Both the position numbers and the translations under genes were made by a program. The notes beneath the pieces are model-generated. The model worked only from the letters and a program-made list of their open reading frames with translations, was not told the origin of the DNA and made no database searches. This document shows, piece by piece, positions 7,692-17,144 of a stretch of 39,894 bases of DNA. Every line of letters starts with the position of its first letter. The stretch's first letter is position 1. The stretch comes from an uncultured Prevotella sp. (GTDB lineage Bacteria; Bacteroidota; Bacteroidia; Bacteroidales; Bacteroidaceae). The stretch lies in the NCBI GenBank assembly GCA_900318625.1, contig ONLG01000027.1:1-39894 (forward strand). The letters run 5' to 3'.

Positions 7692-8861
7692 TCAGTTGTT
7701 GATGAAGCTTATTGTCCTTGGCCCGGTTGCCGACTGTGGTTTCCTGGGCTTCTTGTCATCTTTCTTTTTCTTTGTGAGAGTGCTGTTCTTTGAGTTCTTC
7801 CTGACGTAGCTTATTATCTTTTCGTCGAAATATTCCTCTTGTCCGAGCATGAACTTCACCTCGATGGGCAGCACGAAGATGGCCTTGCGCACCTCGTCGG
7901 AGAGGTCGTGCAGCTCGTGCAGGCGTGCTGCATCCTTCTCTGTAGTAACTATTATGCGCGGCTGTGGCAGTTCGTTGAGCTGGCGTTCTATGGTCGCCGC
8001 ATCCTTGGCTCGGAAGTTGTGGTGGTCGGAATATGCCAGTTGCTTGAGCGAGGCGCAATGGTCTTGCAGGTCGGCGCGCATCTGGTTGGGCGATGCTATG
8101 CCTGTCAGCAGCAGCACGTTGGTGTCGTTGAGCGAGTCTATGGTGCGCTGGCCGTCGCCGAAGAGCTTGTAGAGCGAGCCGTAGCAAAGCGTCGTGAAGA
8201 ACAGATCCTGGTATGGAAACAGGTTCATGGTCTTTGTTATCACGCGGAAGTCGATGGCTTTCAGGTCCTTGGGACACTTGGTTATGATTACCATGTCGGC
8301 CCTCGACTTACTCTCCTTAGGCTCCCTCAGCCGTCCGGCAGGCAGCAGCCTGTCGTCGTCTAAGGGGCGGTTGTAGTCAACGAGCAGTATGTTGATGCCC
8401 GGTTTAACGTATCGGTGTTGGAAGGCATCGTCGAGAATAATCACGTCTGTGCCCTCTGCCACGCTGTCGTCGGTGAGCTTGTCGATGCCCTCGCAGCGGT
8501 TCTTGCAGGCTGCTACGTGGATATTCCCGAACTTGTTTTTCACCTGGAACAGCTCGTCGCCTATCTCGCTGGCTGTCGTTTCGTCGCCGGCAAGCACGAA
8601 GCCCTTGCTCTTGCGCTTGTAGCCACGGCTGAGCACGGCCACCTTCACCTTGTCGTGGAGCAGCCGAATGAGGTATTCCACGTGGGGAGTCTTGCCCGTT
8701 CCGCCCACTGTAAGGTTGCCCACGGCAATCACGGGAGTGTCAAAGCTGCGCGTCTTGAGCACTCCCAGCGTGAAGAGTTGGTTGCGAAGCCCCACGGCCA
8801 GCCTGTAGAGCCAGCTCAACGGCAGCAGCCACTGATGTATTTTCACCTTTGTTTCTCTCAT
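7692..8861 (-). CDS. lpxK: Tetraacyldisaccharide 4'-kinase
   Basis: LpxK phosphorylates the 4' position of the lipid A disaccharide at the inner face of the inner membrane. The 389-residue protein starts MRETKVKIHQWLLPLSWLYRLAVG, an N-terminal membrane-associating helix typical of LpxK. The P-loop GNLTVGGTGKTPHVEYL follows, then LSRGYKRKSKGF, GDELFQ, and DDAFQHRYVKPGINILLVDY, all family signatures. The C-terminus carries a basic, lysine-rich tail. I start at 8861, because residues encoded before it (from an in-frame Met at 8945) do not look like LpxK. It lies 91 bases downstream of sppA on the same strand and probably shares its transcript. An odd feature is the long Lys-rich tail, which may be a lineage extension. 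Confidence 0.95.
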   Translation of the reverse strand: MRETKVKIHQWLLPLSWLYRLAVGLRNQLFTLGVLKTRSFDTPVIAVGNLTVGGTGKTPHVEYLIRLLHDKVKVAVLSRGYKRKSKGFVLAGDETTASEIGDELFQVKNKFGNIHVAACKNRCEGIDKLTDDSVAEGTDVIILDDAFQHRYVKPGINILLVDYNRPLDDDRLLPAGRLREPKESKSRADMVIITKCPKDLKAIDFRVITKTMNLFPYQDLFFTTLCYGSLYKLFGDGQRTIDSLNDTNVLLLTGIASPNQMRADLQDHCASLKQLAYSDHHNFRAKDAATIERQLNELPQPRIIVTTEKDAARLHELHDLSDEVRKAIFVLPIEVKFMLGQEEYFDEKIISYVRKNSKNSTLTKKKKDDKKPRKPQSATGPRTISFINN

Positions 8862-8952
8862 CGCTTGGCCCGGGCAGACCCGGGGGTATGGTGATTGTCG
8901 GCCTTGAATGGGTTTTCTGTAGTGTGTGCCCTGTTCGGGCAGCACGCTTTAG

Positions 8953-10728
8953 TTACCTTATATATATATAGAAGGGCAGTCGAGCCTGTATTGGATTGCG
9001 GTTGCTGAGGTTGCGCACCACCATCATCGGCTCATAGTATTCGCCCAGAGCGGCTTTCATCTGCTCGTCGAGGTAGTTGCCACTCTGCATCCTGTCAAGC
9101 AGCATCTCGCTCCAGCCAGCCGGAGCGGGGTAGGAAGCGGTGTGATACTTGTCGAGTTTGGCCAGTGCGGCAGCCTTGCTGACAGCCTCGTTGAGTCCTC
9201 CGAGCTGGTCGACGAGCTTTATCTTCAGCGCATCCTGGCCCAGCCACACGTGGCCCTGTGCTATCTGTTCCACCTGAGCTTCGCTCATGTGGCGTCCGTC
9301 GGCCACGCGCTTGCGGAACAGCTTGTATCCGCGGTCGATGTAGGTGCCCAGATGTGCCAGCTCGTCGGCGTTGAAGGCGCGCGACTGGGTGCCGAAGTCG
9401 CTGTACTTGTTGGTCTTGGCTAAGTCGAAGTGTAGCGAGAGCTTATTGGTCATCAGGTTGCTCATGTCGGGGAACATACCGAAGATACCTATGCTGCCTG
9501 TGAGAGTGGTGGGCTCGGCCACAATCCAGTTGGCCGCAGCACTCATGTAGTAGCCTCCCGAGGCCGCCATGCCGCCCATAGACACTACCACGGGCTTCTT
9601 TTTCTTCAGCTCACTGACCTGATGCCATATCTGTTCGGAAGCGTATGCGCTGCCTCCGCCCGAGTTGACGCGTACCACGACAGCCTTCACGTCGTCGTCG
9701 TTAGCCAGCTTCTCAAGGTCGCGGCACACTTTCTGAGCATCGATAACGCTTTCGTTTAGCGAGGTAGGGCTGGCTGCCGCACCGTCGACAATGTCGCCGA
9801 AGGCATAGTACACGGCCACCTGGTCGCCCTCTTTCCTTTCATCTTTCACGTTAGCCATGTCGCTGACGGAGAGCTGGTAGATTTCGTCTTTCTGGTCGAT
9901 TTTCAGCAGTTTCTTCACTTCGGCCTTCACCTGGTCGGTGTAGAGCAGTTGGTCGGCCATCTTCATCTTGACCAGTTCGGTAGCAGGAGCAAGCGTTATG
10001 AGGCTGTCTGCATAGGTGTTGAGCTGGCTTGCGGTGAGGTGGCGGCTGGCGGCAACGTCGTTGACAACGTTTTTCCAGATGCCGTTTATGTAGGCTTCGG
10101 TCTGCTCGCGGTCTGCGTCGCTCATCTTGTCGACGGTGAACATCTCCACGGCACTCTTGTATTTGCCCACCTTTGTTACCTGCATCTTCACTCCCACCTT
10201 CTCGAGCAGGTCCTTTAAGTATATCTTCTGTGAGGCCAGACCGTGCCAGTCAATCATTCCCTGCGGGTTGACCCACACCTTGTTGGCCACGGAAGCCAGA
10301 TAGTAGGTGCTCTGAGAGTAGGAGTCTGAGTAGGCCACAATCCACTTGCCGCTGCTGCGGAAGTCAGCCAGAGCCTTGCGCACGGCCTGCAGCGAGGCGT
10401 ATGAGTCGGCGGCAAACGCACCGGCTTCGATGTAGATACCCTTCACCTTGTCGTTCGCCTTAGCCTTTCTGATGGCTGTCAGCATATCGTCGAGCCCCGT
10501 GGCTTCAGTGTCTTCGCCCTTGATGAAGGCCATGGGGTCGGCTTGTGCGCGCTCGTCTAATGTGCCGGAGAGGTTCAGCACGAGTACAGAGTTGTCCTTG
10601 ATGCTCTTGGTTTGCTCCCCGGAAGCAACGATGCCAACCATGCTCATCACCATGAACACGCCCATGACGATAGAGAAAAGCAGCATACCGACAACCGTGG
10701 CAAGCACATACTTGAAGAAGTCTTTCAT
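8953..10728 (-). CDS. sppA: Signal peptide peptidase SppA, 67K type
   Basis: SppA is a membrane-bound serine protease that degrades leftover signal peptides. The 591-residue protein has one N-terminal membrane helix (residues ~8-35) and the tandem two-domain layout of the 67K type. The catalytic Lys is K191 in GKYKSAVEMF, and the nucleophile is S389 in MAASGGYYMS. VNSGGGSAYASE and LTGSIGIFG are further family motifs. The length matches the E. coli form (618). A perfect housekeeping promoter lies at 10809-10839. lpxK follows, linking two envelope functions in one unit. Confidence 0.95.
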   Translation of the reverse strand: MKDFFKYVLATVVGMLLFSIVMGVFMVMSMVGIVASGEQTKSIKDNSVLVLNLSGTLDERAQADPMAFIKGEDTEATGLDDMLTAIRKAKANDKVKGIYIEAGAFAADSYASLQAVRKALADFRSSGKWIVAYSDSYSQSTYYLASVANKVWVNPQGMIDWHGLASQKIYLKDLLEKVGVKMQVTKVGKYKSAVEMFTVDKMSDADREQTEAYINGIWKNVVNDVAASRHLTASQLNTYADSLITLAPATELVKMKMADQLLYTDQVKAEVKKLLKIDQKDEIYQLSVSDMANVKDERKEGDQVAVYYAFGDIVDGAAASPTSLNESVIDAQKVCRDLEKLANDDDVKAVVVRVNSGGGSAYASEQIWHQVSELKKKKPVVVSMGGMAASGGYYMSAAANWIVAEPTTLTGSIGIFGMFPDMSNLMTNKLSLHFDLAKTNKYSDFGTQSRAFNADELAHLGTYIDRGYKLFRKRVADGRHMSEAQVEQIAQGHVWLGQDALKIKLVDQLGGLNEAVSKAAALAKLDKYHTASYPAPAGWSEMLLDRMQSGNYLDEQMKAALGEYYEPMMVVRNLSNRNPIQARLPFYIYIR

Positions 10729-10808
10729 AATAGTGACATTGATTTATTTAGAAGTGATAATGAGAACTCTGCTCTTCTGGAAAAGCGCAGGTTCTTTTCT
10801 TAACCGCA

Positions 10809-10839
10809 CAAAGGTACTAATGTTTTGTTGGTTGTCAAA
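10809..10839 (-). promoter_or_regulatory. Promoter of sppA-lpxK
   Basis: On the minus strand TTTG (10836-10839) and TACCTTTG (10809-10816) are exactly 19 bases apart. Transcription would begin near 10801, giving a ~70-base leader. Confidence 0.8.
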
Positions 10840-11680
10840 ACAATGTGGCATTTTTCTTCGGTTGGTGTGATGAGCGAGTGGCCTATAACCCCGACATTCT
10901 TGCGGTTTCAGCGTGTTTTTTGGTGCGTTGGGGTGAAGCGGCTCACCTTGCCAATAGTGAGTGAACAGGCAGCTTGCTGTATGTAAAAATCCTTACACCA
11001 CAGCCCTTGATACTCTGTTGTATTGCGGCGGACGGACTTTTGTTTGCGAATATGCGAAAAATGGGCAACGTGGAAAGTGGCTTAGAAAGGCTGAAATGGG
11101 ATAAATAGATCACGTTTTGCTCTTTATGGGAACATGGTATGTGCATTGGCGATATTTCCCAGGCTGGCCGTAAACTTTCTCCGGCAGCTCTGGAGCAATG
11201 CTACAGCAGCTCCGGAGCAACGCTACAGAGCCTCCGTAATGTTTCTCCGAAGCCCTTGGAGAAAGTTTACAGCCCCCTCCGTAAAAGTTGCGAACGGCGT
11301 AATGCGGTGAGAGCAAGGCCATTGCGTGGGTGCGCGCGGTCGTCGGGCAAAAGCTGCTGCTTTCAGAAAGGCTGACGGCGATAGGGTAGGGATGGGGCTG
11401 TCTGCCGCTTGCAGAAAACAAGGAATTGGTGAAAAGCAGAATCCTTTCAGCCCTCTGAAGGTAGGAAAAAGCCGCTTTTCTCTCCTTGCAGGGGAATTTT
11501 TAGGGCGAATTGTGGGCGAAACAGTGAGTCTTGAGCCATGTTTCAGCTCTGAAACGAACGATTTTCAGTGCGCGTTTTTCTGCAATATTCTTTTACAAAA
11601 GGCTGTCGGATGTGCCATTGCTCCATGCCTCTCACCTCTCGCCACTGATGAAGCGAGCTTTCTGAAGGTGAATAAATAAG
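10840..11680. other. Gene-poor intergenic stretch upstream of groES
   Basis: No convincing coding region is present; the short open frames here have no family features and no plausible start region. Apart from the ~100-bp hairpin repeat at 11170-11270, I see no tRNA, CRISPR or transposase sequence. The base composition and the many short inverted segments suggest decayed or non-coding repeats. Confidence 0.6.
11170..11270 (+). repeat. Hairpin repeat element, copy A
   Basis: The ends form a perfect 13-bp inverted repeat (GTAAACTTTCTCC at 11170-11182; its complement at 11258-11270). Inside are two direct copies of CTCYGGAGCAAYGCTACAG. A related element with the same layout lies at 35535-35631. 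The base pair 11174-11266 is A-T here and G-C in the other copy, so the pairing is kept while the bases change. Confidence 0.8.
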
Positions 11681-11750
11681 GTGTCACAGCCGCGTTGCTG
11701 ACTGACAAAAGTGTCAGTCGCAGGGTGACAAAAGTGTCATATCGTGTCAG
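11681..11750 (+). promoter_or_regulatory. TGACA/TGTCA array upstream of groES (probable activator site)
   Basis: The array includes GTGTCAC (11681-11687), the palindrome CTGACAAAAGTGTCAG (11702-11717), a second TGACAAAAGTGTCA (11726-11739) and a half site TGTCAG (11745-11750). The two full palindromes are 24 bases apart, about two helical turns. Their place just upstream of a -24/-12 promoter fits binding of a sigma-54 enhancer-binding protein; a repressor operator is the alternative. Confidence 0.65.
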
Positions 11751-11760
11751 AACAGCCTTT

Positions 11761-11776
11761 TGGCACGGTTTTCGCA
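11761..11776 (+). promoter_or_regulatory. Sigma-54 (-24/-12) promoter of groES-groEL
   Basis: TGGCACGGTTTTCGCA matches the RpoN consensus TGGCACGnnnnTTGCA with one mismatch (C for T before the -12 GC), and the GG and GC are exactly 10 bases apart. The start of transcription would be ~11787, leaving a ~36-base leader. No housekeeping TAnnTTTG element is seen in this position. Confidence 0.75.
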
Positions 11777-11822
11777 ACGCTGTGGGTAGAATTGAAACAT
11801 AAACTCATAAAATTAAAAGATT

Positions 11823-12092
11823 ATGAACATCAAACCATTGGCAGACCGAGTACTCATAGTACCGGCACCAGCAGAAGAGAAAGTAGGCGGTATCATCATT
11901 CCTGATACTGCAAAAGAGAAACCACTGAGAGGCAAGGTAGTAGCAGTGGGCAACGGAACAAAGGACGAGGAGATGGTTCTCAAGGCCGACGACATGGTTC
12001 TCTACGGCAAGTATGCCGGCACTGAGCTTGAGCTTGACGGCGAGAAGTATCTCATCATGCGCCAGAGCGACGTGCTCGCAGTGCTGGGATAA
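11823..12092 (+). CDS. groES: Co-chaperonin GroES
   Basis: GroES is the 10-kDa lid of the GroEL folding chamber. The 89-residue protein has the full family pattern: [34 protein letters not shown] (mobile loop included), then GKVVAVGNG, the roof-loop region, and [31 protein letters not shown]. It forms an operon with groEL 78 bases downstream. Upstream lie a sigma-54-type promoter and inverted repeats, with no CIRCE element (the HrcA operator) visible. This points to activation rather than HrcA repression as the heat-shock control here (inference). Confidence 0.98.
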   Translation: MNIKPLADRVLIVPAPAEEKVGGIIIPDTAKEKPLRGKVVAVGNGTKDEEMVLKADDMVLYGKYAGTELELDGEKYLIMRQSDVLAVLG

Positions 12093-12164
12093 GCTACGGC
12101 TCAGCTTTAGCCACAGTTTAACATCATTCAAAACGTTTAATAATAACACATTATTTATAATTAG

Positions 12165-13802
<1,638 letters not shown>

Positions 13803-13839
13803 AAACCGATTCAGCAAAACTGATATATACATCCGGTTG

Positions 13840-13883
13840 CCCCGGTCTTCTTCTCTGATGGAAGAAAGACCGGGGCGTTTTTT
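13840..13883 (+). terminator. Rho-independent terminator of groES-groEL
   Basis: The stem GCCCCGGTCTT (13840-13850) pairs with AAGACCGGGGC (13866-13876) and is followed by GTTTTTT. It starts 38 bases after the groEL stop. Confidence 0.92.
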
Positions 13884-13922
13884 ATGCCGTAAACGGCAGT
13901 AGTCGTTTTCTGACAACATGAA

Positions 13923-13950
13923 AGAGGCACACCGTAGCGGGCATGCCTCT
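13923..13950 (-). terminator. Possible terminator of the RlpA-like gene
   Basis: A 7-bp stem AGAGGCA/TGCCTCT with a 14-base loop lies 44 bases beyond the stop on the minus strand. The following T run is short (TTTC). Confidence 0.45.
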
Positions 13951-13993
13951 CATTGCTGGTATTGGTATTTCTGATTGCTTATTCCTTTTTCTG

Positions 13994-14386
13994 TTAGTCG
14001 TTAGCTGATTCGGGCGCATCGTCTGGGTCGCGCTTGTCTACGACAGTGAGCTCTACGGGTACGACTCCTGCGCCGAGCAGACCTATTGCGCGTGCGGCGG
14101 CTATCGAAAGGTCGATGACGTAGCCTTTGATATACGGGCCGCGGTCAATCACGCGTACAACGGTCTCCTTGCCGTTTCGCAGGTTGCGCACCTTGAGCAG
14201 GGTGCCGAACTTGTGTGTGCGGTGTGCGCAGATGAGGCTGTCGTTCCACAGCCGCTCTCCGCTGGCGGTGCGATGACCGTTCATGTACTTGGCGTAGTGG
14301 GTGGCTTTGCCGCGCTGTTGTGCTGCTGCAAACTGCGGGGTAAGTACAAGGCAAAGCATTACGATAATCTTTGTAAAAAGTTTCAT
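13994..14386 (-). CDS. RlpA-like septal ring lytic transglycosylase family protein
   Basis: The 130-residue protein has a signal peptide (MKLFTKIIVMLCLVLTPQFAAA) and then a single double-psi beta-barrel domain: GKATHYAKYMNGHRTASGERLWNDSLICAHRTHKFGTLLKVRNL, VVRVIDRGPYIKGYVIDLS and AARAIG. These are the signature segments of RlpA, including the GERL...AHRTLPFGT-like core and the DRGP catalytic-region motif. It lacks the C-terminal SPOR domain of the E. coli protein, as is common for short forms. Intact RlpA proteins cut peptidoglycan strands lacking stem peptides; that activity has not been shown for this short type. I start at 14386 because the upstream in-frame residues would precede the signal peptide. 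It lies downstream of galK but a hairpin separates them. Confidence 0.88.
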   Translation of the reverse strand: MKLFTKIIVMLCLVLTPQFAAAQQRGKATHYAKYMNGHRTASGERLWNDSLICAHRTHKFGTLLKVRNLRNGKETVVRVIDRGPYIKGYVIDLSIAAARAIGLLGAGVVPVELTVVDKRDPDDAPESAND

Positions 14387-14447
14387 AAGGGTGGTTTTTA
14401 TGTATATAACGCATAATAATGCGTTTTTATTGTGCAGCAACAGAAAT

Positions 14448-14491
14448 CCGGCCATTCCTTACTGGCATCGGATGCAGTGGGGAATGGCCGG
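14448..14491 (-). terminator. Hairpin after galK
   Basis: The arms CCGGCCATTCC (14448-14458) and GGAATGGCCGG (14481-14491) pair perfectly. A nested GCATC/GATGC stem fills the loop. It is 35 bases past the galK stop. The T tract on the minus strand is weak (ATTTCTGTT). Confidence 0.7.
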
Positions 14492-14525
14492 AATGTGATG
14501 GTCTTATGCTGATGCAGAGGCTTTG

Positions 14526-15692
14526 TCAGCACACCTTGTGTGAGCCTTGGCCTATCACAACGTCGATTACCTTGGGCAGTTTGTTGTATTTCTCAGCATA
14601 TTTCTTGCAAGCTGTCTCTATGAACTTGTCGTAGATGTCTTCCTTTACGAGGTTGATGGTGCAGCCTCCGAAGCCACCGCCCATGATGCGCGAGCCTGTC
14701 ACTCCACATTCGCGGGCAATGTCGTTGAGGAAGTCGAGCTCCTCGCAGCTTACCTCGTATTCCTTGGAAAGGCCGTCGTGAGTCTCATACATCTTCTTTC
14801 CTACGGTCTCATAGTCGCCCTTGTTGAGAGCATCGCATACTGCGAGCACGCGGTCTTTCTCGCCAAGCACGAAGTGGGCACGCTTGTAGTCTTCCTCGCC
14901 AACCTCGCTGCGTACTTCCTCAAGCTGCTCCCATGTGCAGTCGCGAAGGGTCTCGAAGGTTGCTTCGGGATGCTTGGCGGCAATGTGCTTGACTACGTTC
15001 TCGCATGAGTTGCGGCGGTCGTTGTAGGGCGAACCGGCCAGCTCGTGCTTCACGCAGGAGTTGAGCAGCACCAGCTTGTAGCCCTCGGGCTTGAAGGGGA
15101 AGTACTCGAACTCGCGGCTGCGGCAGTCGAGGCGCATCAGCTTGCCCTCTTCGCCGAACACACTTGCAAACTGATCCATGATGCCACAGTTCACTCCGCA
15201 GTAGTTGTGCTCAGTGGCCTGACCGGCGAGAACCATGTCCCACTTGCTTATTTTGTTGTCACCGAAGAGGTCATTGAGGCCGCAGGCGAAGCAGCTTTCC
15301 ATGGCTGCCGACGATGACATGCCTGCTCCGAGGGGCACGTCGCCCGAGAAAGCAATGTTGAAACCCTTTACCGGAACGCCCAACTTCTGCATCTCTTTGG
15401 CTATACCGAAGATGTAGCGTGCCCAGCTGGTGCGTGGGCCGTTCTCGTCGGCAAGGTGGAAGTCAACGCGGTCTTTCAAATCGATGGCATAACACATAAC
15501 TGTGTCTTCGGTGCCGTTGACGCGCATCTCGGCCATAACGCCCTTGTCAACTGCTCCGGGGAACACAAAGCCGCCATTGTAGTCGGTGTGTTCGCCAATG
15601 AGGTTGATTCTTCCAGGAGAGAAATAGATGTTGCCTGTCTTTCCGTCGAAGTGCTTGATGAAGCGACTTCTTACATGATCAATGTTCATCAT
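14526..15692 (-). CDS. galK: Galactokinase
   Basis: GalK phosphorylates alpha-D-galactose at C1, the first committed step of the Leloir pathway. The sequence has the GHMP-kinase landmarks: the galactokinase signature GRINLIGEHTDYNGG, the ATP-binding PLGAGMSSSAAMES, the catalytic-base region around CGIMDQFASVFG, and the C-terminal GSRIMGGGFGGCTINLV. The length is 388 residues, normal for the family. Two adjacent Met codons (15690-15692 and 15687-15689) could start translation; the second fits the usual N-terminus (MNIDHVRSRF). It is the last gene of the unit galM - symporter - galK; the 111-base gap before it holds no clear terminator. Confidence 0.96.
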   Translation of the reverse strand: MMNIDHVRSRFIKHFDGKTGNIYFSPGRINLIGEHTDYNGGFVFPGAVDKGVMAEMRVNGTEDTVMCYAIDLKDRVDFHLADENGPRTSWARYIFGIAKEMQKLGVPVKGFNIAFSGDVPLGAGMSSSAAMESCFACGLNDLFGDNKISKWDMVLAGQATEHNYCGVNCGIMDQFASVFGEEGKLMRLDCRSREFEYFPFKPEGYKLVLLNSCVKHELAGSPYNDRRNSCENVVKHIAAKHPEATFETLRDCTWEQLEEVRSEVGEEDYKRAHFVLGEKDRVLAVCDALNKGDYETVGKKMYETHDGLSKEYEVSCEELDFLNDIARECGVTGSRIMGGGFGGCTINLVKEDIYDKFIETACKKYAEKYNKLPKVIDVVIGQGSHKVC

Positions 15693-15803
15693 AACAATTT
15701 TAGGATTTAAGTGTTTAGGTTTCTCGTTATGTTGAATTGGCAATCGGCGGCGGTAGGATGATTGTCTGCTGCCTTCCACCGATTGCCAGTTCTTTGTTTA
15801 TGC

Positions 15804-17111
15804 TTATACGGGAATGTCTTTGTTCACATTCTTCGAACCGATAAGTGCGTAGTAGCACATATAGGCTACGCCTGCCAGCGGCACAATGTATGAAGTGAGG
15901 TAGCCGGCGTGGTCGGCAATGAAGTTCTGGATAAGCGGCAGCACTCCGCCACCTACCACCATCATCATGAATATGCCCGATGCGGCAGCGGTGTACTTAC
16001 CAAGACCTTCTGTTGCAAGGTTGAAGATGCTGGCCCACATGATAGATGTGCAAAGACCGCAGAGCACCAGCAGCAGAGCAGCTACGGGCACTGTTACCAT
16101 CTCGACTGTTACCATCTCGAACGATGCTCTTGTGACCACGGGCATTGATACCTGCGTGCTCTTGCCGAGCAACATGGCGAGCACAATGAGCGTCATTGCT
16201 GTGATAGTGGTAACTGTCATCATGGTCTTGCTTGATACCTTGCTGGCGAAGAAGCTCGAACCGAAGCGGCCAACGAGCATCAGCAGCCAGTAGGCTGCTG
16301 CTACTGAGCCGGCTATTGCAGCTGCGTTGTCTGTCAGTCCGCCACCGGCTTCTGTGGTGTCGGAGAGGTAGAATATCATTGTTCCAGGGATGCCGACCTC
16401 TACTCCCACGTAAACGAAGATGGCTATGGTGCCCAGAACGAAGTGACGGAACGACCATGCGCTGTGCTCAAACACTGTGTCGGCACCAGTCTTGCCCATT
16501 TCGGGATCCTGGATAGGCACGAACATCAGTACCACGAAGGCTGCGGCAAACACAGCCATGGCAATATACATCACGGGATTTACGTCAGAGAAGCTTGCCT
16601 TTGATGCGTCGCCGATAAGTGCTCCCACGAAGAGAGGAGTCAGAGTACCGGCCAGCGAGTTCAGTGTTCCACCGATAAGATTGAGCTGGTTGCCGCGGTT
16701 GCCGCCGCCACCAAGAAGGTTAAGCATTGGGTTAACCACCGTGTTGAGCATACAAACGCAGAAACCAGAGATAAAGGCTCCCAGCAGATATACTACAAAA
16801 CCAGGCGTGCCGCTGATGCTTCCAGAGATAAACTGAATAAGAACGCCCACGAAGCCAGTGCCGATACCTGCCAGAGCAGTCTTCTTATAGCCTATGCGAG
16901 TGAGCAACTTGCCTGCGGGAATACCCATGAAGAGGTAAGCAAGGAAGTTCATCATGTTGCCCAACATTCCAACAGTGTTCGAACCGTCGAACGCGCCCTT
17001 CCAAATTACTCCCACCGGAGCGGCCAAGTTTGTTACGAAAGAAATCATCGCATAGAGAAACATCATAGTGATGATGGCGATGATGCTACCATTTTGTTTT
17101 TTTGAGTCCAT
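15804..17111 (-). CDS. Sugar:H+ symporter, MFS FHS family (glucose/galactose type)
   Basis: The 435-residue protein has about twelve hydrophobic helices, and the family pattern of FucP/GluP-type transporters: GKLLTRIGYKKTALAG (the loop 2-3 MFS motif), a long N-terminal stretch AAPVGVIWKGAFDGSNTVGMLGNMMNFLAYLFMGIP, and LMLVGRFGSSFFASK in the second half. Its place between galM and galK says it imports galactose (or glucose/galactose). It starts 33 bases after galM and so is co-transcribed. An odd feature is a perfect 15-base tandem duplication at 16091-16120 that repeats the residues EMVTV in the protein. The substrate is inferred from context. Confidence 0.93.
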   Translation of the reverse strand: MDSKKQNGSIIAIITMMFLYAMISFVTNLAAPVGVIWKGAFDGSNTVGMLGNMMNFLAYLFMGIPAGKLLTRIGYKKTALAGIGTGFVGVLIQFISGSISGTPGFVVYLLGAFISGFCVCMLNTVVNPMLNLLGGGGNRGNQLNLIGGTLNSLAGTLTPLFVGALIGDASKASFSDVNPVMYIAMAVFAAAFVVLMFVPIQDPEMGKTGADTVFEHSAWSFRHFVLGTIAIFVYVGVEVGIPGTMIFYLSDTTEAGGGLTDNAAAIAGSVAAAYWLLMLVGRFGSSFFASKVSSKTMMTVTTITAMTLIVLAMLLGKSTQVSMPVVTRASFEMVTVEMVTVPVAALLLVLCGLCTSIMWASIFNLATEGLGKYTAAASGIFMMMVVGGGVLPLIQNFIADHAGYLTSYIVPLAGVAYMCYYALIGSKNVNKDIPV

Positions 17112-17144
17112 TGTTTTGAAAATAGAAATAGTTGAATGAAATGA

